Source: Hyphomicrobiales bacterium
GTDB taxonomy: Bacteria > Pseudomonadota > Alphaproteobacteria > Rhizobiales > Rhizobiaceae
NCBI GenBank assembly: GCA_900469475.1
Contig: UBXG01000002.1
Location: 222,760-286,759 of the forward strand
Direction: 5' to 3'
DNA length: 64,000 nucleotides
The position numbers were made by a program, and so were the translations under genes. The notes under the pieces are model-generated. The model ran no database searches. It was not told the DNA's origin and worked only from the letters and a program-made list of their open reading frames with translations. Position 1 is the first letter of the stretch; each line of letters opens with the position of its first letter. This document shows, piece by piece, positions 36,918-44,570 of this stretch.

Positions 36918-39900
36918 ATGAGCGGATCGCGATCAAATCCTACCGGTACGGGCGACTGGACGTCGCTGGATGCTCTGAGCCGCACGATCGAGGGGCTGGA
37001 AGCACGCATCGAAGGGCTGATGGGAACCGCCGCCGCGCGCGATACGCGCCAGCGCGTCGCTGCGGGCTATGCGCCGGCCCCCGAACGAGCCGCCTCGGAG
37101 CGGATGCCGCCCCGCCCAGAACGCGAACAATATGCCAGCCGCGCATACGAGCGCCCGCTGCGTAATGAACGCCATGAGAGCGATCTCCGATCAGATCCGC
37201 TTGCCGAGATCCGTCAACGCCAGCGCACGCTGGAAGCAAACCGCGAACGTCTGCAGCCACGGCGCGAGGAAATCTCGCACGCAGAACCGCAGCCGGCCCG
37301 GCGGCCGATCGACAACCATGCGCAGCGCCAGCCGATGCGGGCTGCAGCCGCCGACGCACCGGTCGATATCGCCCAGGCGCTCGTTAACCTCCGCCAGGAT
37401 CTGAAGCGCGACATCGCCGAAAGCGTCACTCGTGAAGTCACCGCTCTGCGCGCCGAAATCCGCGATATCCGCGAAAACGCCGAGGACAAGCATTTTGTCG
37501 CCGATGTCCGCCAGGACATGGCCAGGCTTGCCGACAGCATCAACCAGCTCGCCGGTCAGCCGGAAACCGCCGGGCTGAAAGCCGAATTCGACGAGCTGCG
37601 TTCGCTAATGGACGGCCTTGCCCGCGAGGAATCCCTGCATCACGTCGAGCGCCAGGTGAAGGCGATCGACACGTCCGGCCTGCAGGACGAGCTCGTCTCC
37701 CTTGCCTACCGCCTCGATGACATCAAACAACATCTCGGTGGCATGAATGACAGCCCGGCCGTGCATGCGCTGGAAAACAAGCTGCTGACGATCGCAACCG
37801 CGATGGAGAGCCTCGGCTCCATGATGCAGCCGCAGGACCAGGCCATGCAGCGGCTGGAAGGCCGCCTCAGCGGTCTCGCCGACCAGATCGACCTGATGAG
37901 CCGCGATGCTGCCGGCCGGCGTCAGCCTGCCGACGATCTTTCCGGCCGCCTCGAAGCGCTCGCTATGCGCATCGACGAGCTCGGCAGCGCCAAGGCCGTC
38001 GCCCGCCTCGAGGAGCGGCTGGACCAGCTTTCGCACTTAATGGAACGTGCGCAGAAGGCCGCGCCGCAGCCTGAACTCGTCACCTATCTCGCCGACATCT
38101 CCCACAAGATTGATGCGCTGGAACATGGGTCCGTCGGCAACGTATTGGCCGACCGGCTGGATTATCTTGCCCGCCGCATCGACGAGATCGATTTCCACCC
38201 GCCTGCGCCGGCAGCAAGCCTCGACGACAGCATGGCGCGCCGGCTCGAAGGCCGCCTCTCCGACATCGCAGCCCGCCTGGAAGCAAGCACCGCAGCACCG
38301 CCGACGGATACGCAGGCACTGCGCAGTCTCGAAGAGCAGATCGCCCATCTCTCGACATTGCTGACTGCCGAACCACGGGCCGTTGCGGATCATCTGCCCC
38401 CGGATTTCGATCGCCGCATGAGCGCGCTCGAAGACTATATGGCGACGAATGACGAATATATCATCGAAGCGGCCCGCCATGCGGCGGAAACCGTCGTCGA
38501 GGCCTATTCCCGCGAAGGCGGAATGATGAACGGTTCGCAAGCAGCCGACATGTCGGCTTTGGCGGCTCTTGCGGACGATCTTCGTCATCTCGAGGACCTC
38601 AGCCGCGCCACCGACGAGCGGACGCATCGCACCTTTGAGGCCCTGCATGACACGCTGCTGCAGATCGCCGACCGTCTCGATCATATGGAGCAGCGCAAGC
38701 CTGCGCCCGCCATGCCGGCCGCGACATTCGAAAGCGACGTTTTCGCCGAAGAGGATGCTCCGGGCCTGAAGCCGCCCATGGCGGCGCAGCAGAAGGCAGG
38801 TCCGATCATCCGCACGGTTGCGCCAGCAGAATCCTTGGTCTCCGGCGAAGTCGCCGTCGCACAGGCGATCGACGCCAATACGAAGGCCGAAATCAAGGCA
38901 GCCGTGAAGAAGAGCGGCAAGTCCAGCCTGTTCGCGAGCCTCGGCAAGCGTTTCTTTACGCCGGAAAAGGCCGAGCCGATCTTTCCACCGGACCGTCCGG
39001 TCATCGAACAGGCGCCGTCGATTGATCCCGCCGACGTGATGCCCGGCGAAGAGGCCAACGAACTGCTGGAGCCGGGTTCCGGCGCACCCGATATCAAGAA
39101 GATCCTAGAGCGCGTGCGCGCCAGCCAGAACACATCGCGCAGCGGAAACGCGCGTCAGCCTACCGAAAACGAGCGGGCCGACTATATCGCAGCCGCCCGC
39201 CGCGCCGCGCAGGCCGCTGCCATGGAAGTCGACCAGACGCAACGCTCTGCCCCTGCTTCCAGGAAAGACGCCAAGAAGGGCGGCGCGTTCTCGCGCTTTC
39301 GCCGGCCGATCCTCCTTGCATTGGGCGCCGTCATGCTCGCCATCATGGCCTATCCGCTGGCGAACACGCTGACCCGCGGCCAGAAGGCGCCGGCGCCAGC
39401 CCAAGTATCGACGATGGTCGCGCCCGCCGATAGCGCCACGACCAATACCGTCGCTGCCAATACGAACCCAGCCGCCAGCAATCAGCAGCCTGCCGCAAAT
39501 CAGGCAGCCGCACCCTCGGTTTCCACGACGCAGACGGCAGAAGTCCGGCCCGCACCCACGGCCAGCGATCCCGTCGCCGCGCCTGCAAATGATCACCTGA
39601 CGGCAGCGACCCCGCTCGACGGCAACCAGACGGCAAGCGAAGAGTTGGCACCTGCCGCCAGCGCACCTGCACAGCAGGCCGCCGCCTTCGTTCAGACCGA
39701 GAATACGGCGGCCGCAACTCCCGCCGCCACGCCGGCAGCGCCTGATATCACTGTGCCCGACGGCATCCAGCCGCCATCGCTCGTCGCTGCCGCAAAATCG
39801 GCCGATCCGGTCGCGCTCTTCGAAATCGGCGCGCGCTACACGGATGGCCGCGGCGTTGCTGCCGATATGAAGCAGGCTGCGAGCTGGTATCAGCTTTCGG

Positions 39901-40604
39901 CCGACAAAGGTTATGCCCCGGCACAGTACCGCCTCGCCAGCATGTATGAGAAGGGCAATGGCGTCGATCGCGATCTCGTCAAGGCCAAGCAATATTATGA
40001 GCAGGCCGCCAATCAGGGCAACGCCAGCGCCATGCACAATCTCGCGGTTCTCTATGCTTCCGGTACAGCCGGCCCGCAGGATTATGACAGCGCGGCGAAC
40101 TGGTTTATCCGCGCCGCCGATCTCGGCGTCTCCGACAGCCAGTTCAACCTCGCGATCCTCTATGCACGCGGCAACGGTGTGAAACAGGACCTGCAGGAAT
40201 CCTACAAGTGGTTTGCTATCGCCGCAAAGAGCGGCGACAAGGACGCCGCCCAGAAGCGCGATGAAGTCGCCAACGCCATGAAGCCGGCCGATCTGGAAAA
40301 CGCCCGCGCCAAGGTCGACCTCTGGAAAGTGCAGCCGGCCGATCCGAAGGCCAACGGCACAAACATTCCTGACGAATGGACTACCGGCAAGGGTGTGAAC
40401 ACGGCCTCCATCGACATGAAGAAGGCAATCCGCAACATTCAGGCCATTCTCAACAAGAATGGCTTCGATGCCGGTTCGCCCGACGGCGCCATGGGTGACA
40501 AGACGGTAGCCGCCCTGAAGAGCTTCCAGAAATCCGTCGGCCTGCCGGCGGATGGACGGGTCACCGATCAAGTGGTCAAGGAACTGCTCGCCCGCAACAA
40601 GTAG
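36918..40604 (+). CDS. podJ: Polar localisation factor PodJ
   Basis: The 1228-residue protein organises one cell pole in alphaproteobacteria, recruiting growth, motility and division factors. The cytoplasmic N-terminal part (about 1-790) is largely coiled coil, rich in Arg, Glu and Ala. One membrane helix follows at about 798-817 (PILLALGAVMLAIMAY). Then comes an Ala/Pro/Thr-rich periplasmic linker, three to four Sel1-type TPR repeats at about 962-1115 (ALFEIGARYTDGRGVAADMK and later units), and a C-terminal peptidoglycan-binding domain at about 1165-1228 (IQAILNKNGFDAGSPDG). This order matches PodJ. A perfect terminator hairpin follows at 40638. Confidence 0.9.
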   Translation: MSGSRSNPTGTGDWTSLDALSRTIEGLEARIEGLMGTAAARDTRQRVAAGYAPAPERAASERMPPRPEREQYASRAYERPLRNERHESDLRSDPLAEIRQRQRTLEANRERLQPRREEISHAEPQPARRPIDNHAQRQPMRAAAADAPVDIAQALVNLRQDLKRDIAESVTREVTALRAEIRDIRENAEDKHFVADVRQDMARLADSINQLAGQPETAGLKAEFDELRSLMDGLAREESLHHVERQVKAIDTSGLQDELVSLAYRLDDIKQHLGGMNDSPAVHALENKLLTIATAMESLGSMMQPQDQAMQRLEGRLSGLADQIDLMSRDAAGRRQPADDLSGRLEALAMRIDELGSAKAVARLEERLDQLSHLMERAQKAAPQPELVTYLADISHKIDALEHGSVGNVLADRLDYLARRIDEIDFHPPAPAASLDDSMARRLEGRLSDIAARLEASTAAPPTDTQALRSLEEQIAHLSTLLTAEPRAVADHLPPDFDRRMSALEDYMATNDEYIIEAARHAAETVVEAYSREGGMMNGSQAADMSALAALADDLRHLEDLSRATDERTHRTFEALHDTLLQIADRLDHMEQRKPAPAMPAATFESDVFAEEDAPGLKPPMAAQQKAGPIIRTVAPAESLVSGEVAVAQAIDANTKAEIKAAVKKSGKSSLFASLGKRFFTPEKAEPIFPPDRPVIEQAPSIDPADVMPGEEANELLEPGSGAPDIKKILERVRASQNTSRSGNARQPTENERADYIAAARRAAQAAAMEVDQTQRSAPASRKDAKKGGAFSRFRRPILLALGAVMLAIMAYPLANTLTRGQKAPAPAQVSTMVAPADSATTNTVAANTNPAASNQQPAANQAAAPSVSTTQTAEVRPAPTASDPVAAPANDHLTAATPLDGNQTASEELAPAASAPAQQAAAFVQTENTAAATPAATPAAPDITVPDGIQPPSLVAAAKSADPVALFEIGARYTDGRGVAADMKQAASWYQLSADKGYAPAQYRLASMYEKGNGVDRDLVKAKQYYEQAANQGNASAMHNLAVLYASGTAGPQDYDSAANWFIRAADLGVSDSQFNLAILYARGNGVKQDLQESYKWFAIAAKSGDKDAAQKRDEVANAMKPADLENARAKVDLWKVQPADPKANGTNIPDEWTTGKGVNTASIDMKKAIRNIQAILNKNGFDAGSPDGAMGDKTVAALKSFQKSVGLPADGRVTDQVVKELLARNK

Positions 40605-40637
40605 CTCCGGGATTTCGTGCGAAAGCGATCTACCGAC

Positions 40638-40668
40638 ATGCCGGCGCCAGCGCGCCGGCATTTTGTTT
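40638..40668 (+). terminator. Terminator of podJ
   Basis: Perfect 10-bp arms ATGCCGGCGC and GCGCCGGCAT with a 4-nt loop (40638-40661) are followed by TTTGTTT. Confidence 0.85.
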
Positions 40669-40890
40669 AGGCGCTAAACGCTGCCGCATCCTCTGCAGAG
40701 GCTGGCCATTCCGCTATACAGCGTCACAGAAAAGTGGAAAAAACCGAGTTAGGGTGAAAGCGGCAATTCGAAAACTGTGGCAGCCCGGCCTTTCCTAAGG
40801 CTCTGGCAATGATTTCAGATTAGAATCCGCCGTTTAAGGGGAAATGGGCTTCGGTCACCGCGCCGAAAAGCCTGCAAATGGGAACAAGGC
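40669..40890. other. Intergenic region before the TSUP gene
   Basis: Some 220 bp carrying, presumably, the promoter of the exporter operon. I see no gene, repeat or clear promoter boxes. Confidence 0.35.
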
Positions 40891-41814
40891 GTGACGATCT
40901 ATCTGCCGATCGCAGAATTGTCGGTGAATATTTTCATTATTCTCGGCATGGGAGCAGCCGTAGGGTTTCTTTCCGGCATGTTCGGTGTCGGCGGTGGTTT
41001 TCTCATCACGCCTCTTCTGATTTTCTACAATATCCCGCCTGTTGTTGCCGTCGCCACCGGTTCCAATCAGGTCGTTGCCTCCTCTGTCTCGGGCGCACTC
41101 AGTCATTTTCGCCGCGGCTCGCTCGACCTGAAACTGGGCTCGATCCTGCTGGCCGGCGGTCTGGCGGGGGCGACCTTCGGTCTCTGGCTATTCGTGCTGT
41201 TGCGCAGGCTCGGCCAGATCGACCTGATCATCTCGCTGATCTACGTGATCCTCCTCGGCACGGTGGGCTCGCTGATGCTGTGGGAAAGCGTGCGGGCCAT
41301 GCGTCGCGCCGCCGGCAAGCTGCCGCCAACAACCGGCAAGCCGCGCCATCACAACTGGGTGCAGCGGCTGCCGTTGAAACTGCGATTCAAGAAATCCAAG
41401 CTCTATCTCAGCGCCATTCCGGTCATCGGCCTCGGCTTCTTCGTCGGTATGCTGACGCCAATGGGTATCGGCGGCGGCTTCATCCTCGTGCCCGCCATGA
41501 TCTATCTGCTGCGCGTGCCCACAAACGTCGTTGTCGGCACCTCGCTGTTCCAGGTCATTTTCGTGACGGCCTTCACGACAATCGTCCAGGCCGCCACGAA
41601 CTATTCCGTCGATATCATCCTGGCCTTCCTCTTGATGGTGGCGGGCGTCATCGGCGCGCAATACGGCGTTCGCGTCGGCCAGAAACTGCGCGGCGAGCAA
41701 CTGCGCGCGCTACTTGGCCTCCTCGTCCTGGCCGTCGGCCTTCGCCTCGTCGTTACTCTCCTGGTGACGCCGGCGGACGTTTACTCCGTCGTCATGGAAG
41801 GAGTGAGCCGATGA
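40891..41814 (+). CDS. TSUP (TauE/SafE) family anion exporter
   Basis: The 307-residue inner-membrane protein has two related halves, each with a glycine-rich motif: SGMFGVGGGFLITPLL and TPMGIGGGFILVPAM. TSUP proteins export sulfite, sulfoacetate or related anions. The start is a GTG at 40891. Its stop overlaps the start of the next gene (ATGA), so the two proteins are made together and probably act together. Confidence 0.9.
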   Translation: MTIYLPIAELSVNIFIILGMGAAVGFLSGMFGVGGGFLITPLLIFYNIPPVVAVATGSNQVVASSVSGALSHFRRGSLDLKLGSILLAGGLAGATFGLWLFVLLRRLGQIDLIISLIYVILLGTVGSLMLWESVRAMRRAAGKLPPTTGKPRHHNWVQRLPLKLRFKKSKLYLSAIPVIGLGFFVGMLTPMGIGGGFILVPAMIYLLRVPTNVVVGTSLFQVIFVTAFTTIVQAATNYSVDIILAFLLMVAGVIGAQYGVRVGQKLRGEQLRALLGLLVLAVGLRLVVTLLVTPADVYSVVMEGVSR

Positions 41815-42620
41815 GGGGATTCGGACTGCTTCTTGCTACCGCTTTGCTGCTCGCTCCGTTCACCACGCAGGCGCAGGTGCTGCTCGATCAGCCGACGACC
41901 TCGACCACGGCGCGGGAGACGATGGAGATCGGCACGTCGACGAGCGAGATTGCCATTACCTCGGACTTCACCGGCGCCGATCTGACGATTTTCGGCGCGC
42001 TCTCCAATACCGACCAGCTGCTGCTGGCGATCGGCCAATACGATATCGTCGTCGTGCTCGAGGGCCCACGCGAGAATGCTACGGTACGCCGGAAAGAGCG
42101 CGTCTTCGGCATATGGGTCAACACCCGCTCCATGACGTTCGAGCATGTGCCGGAAGCCTATTCGCTCTCCAGCACGCGCGCGGTCGACAATATCACCACG
42201 CCGCTTGAACTCAGCGACCGCGGCATCGGCGTCGATCATATTCCGCTGACGCCGGTCGGCTTCGTCGGCAATGTCGGCGATGTTCCGGAATTCCGTAATG
42301 CCTTCCGGCGCCTGCAAAAGACAGGTGGGCTCTATGAAAGCGATCCTGCCGGCGTGCGCTTCGTCAGCTCCTCGCTCTTCAAGGCAACGCTCAGGGTTCC
42401 CGCCGATGTGCCGAACGGTGTGCATATGGTGCGCGCCTATCTCTTCAAGAGCGGCAAGTTCCTGAGTGAGAAATCGCTGCCGTTGCGGGTCATCAAGACA
42501 GGAATAGAGCAGACGATCACGGATGCAGCGCATCAGCGGCCGATCACCTATGGCATTCTTTCCGTGCTGCTGGCCCTCGTCACCGGCTGGAGCGCAAGTT
42601 TCATCTTCCGGAAGAACTGA
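41811..42620 (+). CDS. TIGR02186-type membrane-anchored periplasmic protein
   Basis: The 269-residue protein has a signal peptide (MRGFGLLLATALLLAPFTTQ, cleaved near AQAQ), a beta-rich periplasmic domain and one C-terminal membrane helix (GILSVLLALVTGWSASFIF) with a short basic end. It matches the layout of the uncharacterised alphaproteobacterial family found beside TSUP exporters. The ATG overlaps the stop of the exporter gene. The frame is open further upstream inside the exporter gene, but that part is a shadow. Confidence 0.85.
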   Translation: MRGFGLLLATALLLAPFTTQAQVLLDQPTTSTTARETMEIGTSTSEIAITSDFTGADLTIFGALSNTDQLLLAIGQYDIVVVLEGPRENATVRRKERVFGIWVNTRSMTFEHVPEAYSLSSTRAVDNITTPLELSDRGIGVDHIPLTPVGFVGNVGDVPEFRNAFRRLQKTGGLYESDPAGVRFVSSSLFKATLRVPADVPNGVHMVRAYLFKSGKFLSEKSLPLRVIKTGIEQTITDAAHQRPITYGILSVLLALVTGWSASFIFRKN

Positions 42621-43124
42621 TCAGCCGGTTTTTCGGCGATTGGCGACTTCGAGATAGGCTTCGGTCAACCGGCCGAGCACCGAGGGCGTGCCCGGAGGCA
42701 GCACCTTGCCGAGATGCTTGGCACGCAGCTCGTCCATGAAATCATCCCAGAGCTTCTGGCCACCATCCTCCAGGAGCTCCGCCCGGATCGACAGCTCTTC
42801 GGACACCGGAAGATGCTTGCGGCCCCAGGCACCCATATGGGCAAAGAGCGGCACGAGGTCTATCCCCATTTCCGTCAGGCTGTAGATAGCCTTCTGCTTA
42901 TGCGTCGGATCATCTTCGCGGGTCAACAAGCCGCGCTCCACCAGCCGCTTCAGCCGGTCCGCAAGGATGTTGGAAGCAATCCCCTCCTGCGACCTCTGCA
43001 GCAGTTCACGAAAATGCCGGCGATTGCCGAACATGATGTCGCGGATGACGATCAGGCTCCAGCGGTCGCCTAGAATTTCCAGCGTCAGATTGATCGGGCA
43101 GCCAGAGCGATGCAGCGCGTCCAT
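42621..43124 (-). CDS. HxlR-family transcriptional regulator
   Basis: The 167-residue winged-helix protein starts MDALHRSGCPINL and has the HxlR core: ILGDRWSLIVIRDIMFG, FRELLQRSQEGIASNILADRLKRL, and YSLTEMGIDLVPL. Cys8 in SGCP is at the usual HxlR redox or effector position. The ATG at 43124 has GGAG at good spacing; a TTG lies four codons upstream. It is divergent from a reductase-like gene, its probable target. Confidence 0.9.
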   Translation of the reverse strand: MDALHRSGCPINLTLEILGDRWSLIVIRDIMFGNRRHFRELLQRSQEGIASNILADRLKRLVERGLLTREDDPTHKQKAIYSLTEMGIDLVPLFAHMGAWGRKHLPVSEELSIRAELLEDGGQKLWDDFMDELRAKHLGKVLPPGTPSVLGRLTEAYLEVANRRKTG

Positions 43125-43137
43125 AATGATCTCCAAA

Positions 43138-43190
43138 AACTACTTGCATTTTGCCATCAGTCTAGCTAGCTTGCAACTACTTGCTTTTAA
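43138..43190. promoter_or_regulatory. Direct repeats in the HxlR/reductase promoter region
   Basis: AACTACTTGCATTTTGC starts at 43138 and AACTACTTGCTTTTA at 43175, 37 bp apart, with AGCTAGCT between them. The repeated 10-mer AACTACTTGC lies in the gap between divergent genes and is a likely HxlR operator. Confidence 0.6.
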
Positions 43191-43234
43191 CAACCAGTTT
43201 TGATTATGAGGCAGTTATCACAACGGAGGAAGTG

Positions 43235-43795
43235 ATGAGAAAGCTCGTTATCTGGAATCTTATGACGCTCGACGGCTATTTCGAGGGAACCAAGCCCTGG
43301 GACCTCGATTTTCATATGCTCGCCTGGGGCGATGAGCTGGAGCACTATGCGACCGAGCTCGGCAAGGAAGGCGATCTGCTGATCTTTGGCCGCAAGACCT
43401 ATGAAGGCATGGCCGCCTATTGGCCGACCGCGACGGAAACGTCTGACATCACCGCCTATATGAACGGCATCGCCAAGATCGCCGCCTCGCGGACGCTCGA
43501 CAAAGCGGACTGGAATAATACCCGCGTCGTCGGCGACATTGTCGCTGAAGTGAAGAAGCTGAAGGAAGAACCAGGCAAGACCATGTTCGTCTTCGGCAGT
43601 GCTGAAGTGGCCGATGTATTGCTCAAGGTGGGGCTGGTGGATGAGCTCAGGATCTGCCTCGTTCCCGTCGTGCTTGGCAGCGGCAATCCGCACTTCAAAC
43701 CGGCGGCCGAGCAACGGCCAATGAAGCTCATCGATTCATGCCCGTTGAAAACCGGCGCGGTGATCCTGCGCTATGAACCGGCGAATCCGGCCTAG
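43235..43795 (+). CDS. Dihydrofolate-reductase-fold (RibD C-terminal) protein
   Basis: The 186-residue protein starts MRKLVIWNLMTLDGYFEG and contains the RibD_C/DHFR-like fold (GDLLIFGRKTYEGMAAYWP, MFVFGSAEVADVLLKVGLVDEL, VPVVLGSGNPHF). Such proteins are NADPH-dependent reductases of unassigned substrate. The ATG follows GGAGGAAG. It is divergent from hxlR; its stop and that of pdeM share the bases CTAG, tail-to-tail. Confidence 0.87.
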   Translation: MRKLVIWNLMTLDGYFEGTKPWDLDFHMLAWGDELEHYATELGKEGDLLIFGRKTYEGMAAYWPTATETSDITAYMNGIAKIAASRTLDKADWNNTRVVGDIVAEVKKLKEEPGKTMFVFGSAEVADVLLKVGLVDELRICLVPVVLGSGNPHFKPAAEQRPMKLIDSCPLKTGAVILRYEPANPA

Positions 43796-44529
43796 GCCGA
43801 AAGATTGTCAAACCGGACGGAGTAGATGCGATCGCGGCCGAGCAGGTGCGCAATCAGGCTTTCCCGCGCGAAGAGGCCAGCCATGGCCTTGTGGCGCAGG
43901 TCGAGACCACCGGTCATCACGCCGAAGGCCGGCATCAGTAGGCGGCCGCCATCCGTTGCAAAGCACGGGCGGCGCACTGATTTCTCCCGACGCCGAACGG
44001 TGGCAGAGGGATGCAGATGGCCGGCGATCTCGCCGGCCTGCAATCCGGCCTTTGGCTCATGACGGAAGGTCAAACCACCGCAATGCATCTCGTCGACCGA
44101 GTGCCCCGGCAGGTCGACCGTGCCGTCCGGATCATGATTGCCATTGATCCAGATCCATTCGCGACCGCGGGCCATGTTGACGATCAGGCTGCGAAACTCG
44201 TCCGGCAAGTGCTGCGAACCGATGCGATCATGAAAATTGTCGCCCAGTGAAACTACGAGTTTCGGATCGTAGCGCGAGATGACGGCGGAAAGAACGGTCA
44301 GCGTCGCCAGCGTATCGTATGGCGGCAGCATCATGCCGCGGCGGGCGAAGGCCGCGCCCTTTTCCAAATGCAGGTCGGAGACGACGAGAATGCCGGCATC
44401 CGGCAGATAGAGCGCACCCAGCGGATCGCAGACGGCGGCGACACCATGAATGACGGCCTCCACACCCAGCGCGCTGGCTGTGCCATTGCCTTGAGCATTC
44501 ATATCTCGCGCTAGCGCCAGGCGGTTCAT
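43792..44529 (-). CDS. pdeM: Ligase-associated DNA-damage-response endonuclease PdeM
   Basis: The 245-residue metallophosphoesterase has the motifs VSDLHLEKGAAFARRG, SLGDNFHD, INGNHDP and IAGHLHPSA that bind a two-metal centre. In many bacteria this family is encoded with an Lhr-like helicase, an exonuclease and an ATP-dependent DNA ligase, and is thought to process damaged ends. Here it follows the helicase gene by 41 bp. The start is ATG 44529; a GTG lies one codon upstream. Confidence 0.9.
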   Translation of the reverse strand: MNRLALARDMNAQGNGTASALGVEAVIHGVAAVCDPLGALYLPDAGILVVSDLHLEKGAAFARRGMMLPPYDTLATLTVLSAVISRYDPKLVVSLGDNFHDRIGSQHLPDEFRSLIVNMARGREWIWINGNHDPDGTVDLPGHSVDEMHCGGLTFRHEPKAGLQAGEIAGHLHPSATVRRREKSVRRPCFATDGGRLLMPAFGVMTGGLDLRHKAMAGLFARESLIAHLLGRDRIYSVRFDNLSA

Positions 44530-44570
44530 CACTTTAACAATCTACCTTCGTCGTCTGCTTCGCAGCATCC

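Noticed and set aside
39105..40661. Open frame opposite the 3' part of podJ
   Set aside because: Gly/Arg-rich mirror of the Ala/Pro-rich podJ linker and repeats; no start signal or family.
40878..41810. Long N-terminal extension of the TIGR02186-type gene
   Set aside because: It runs inside the TSUP exporter gene in another frame; the signal peptide after the ATG at 41811 marks the real start.
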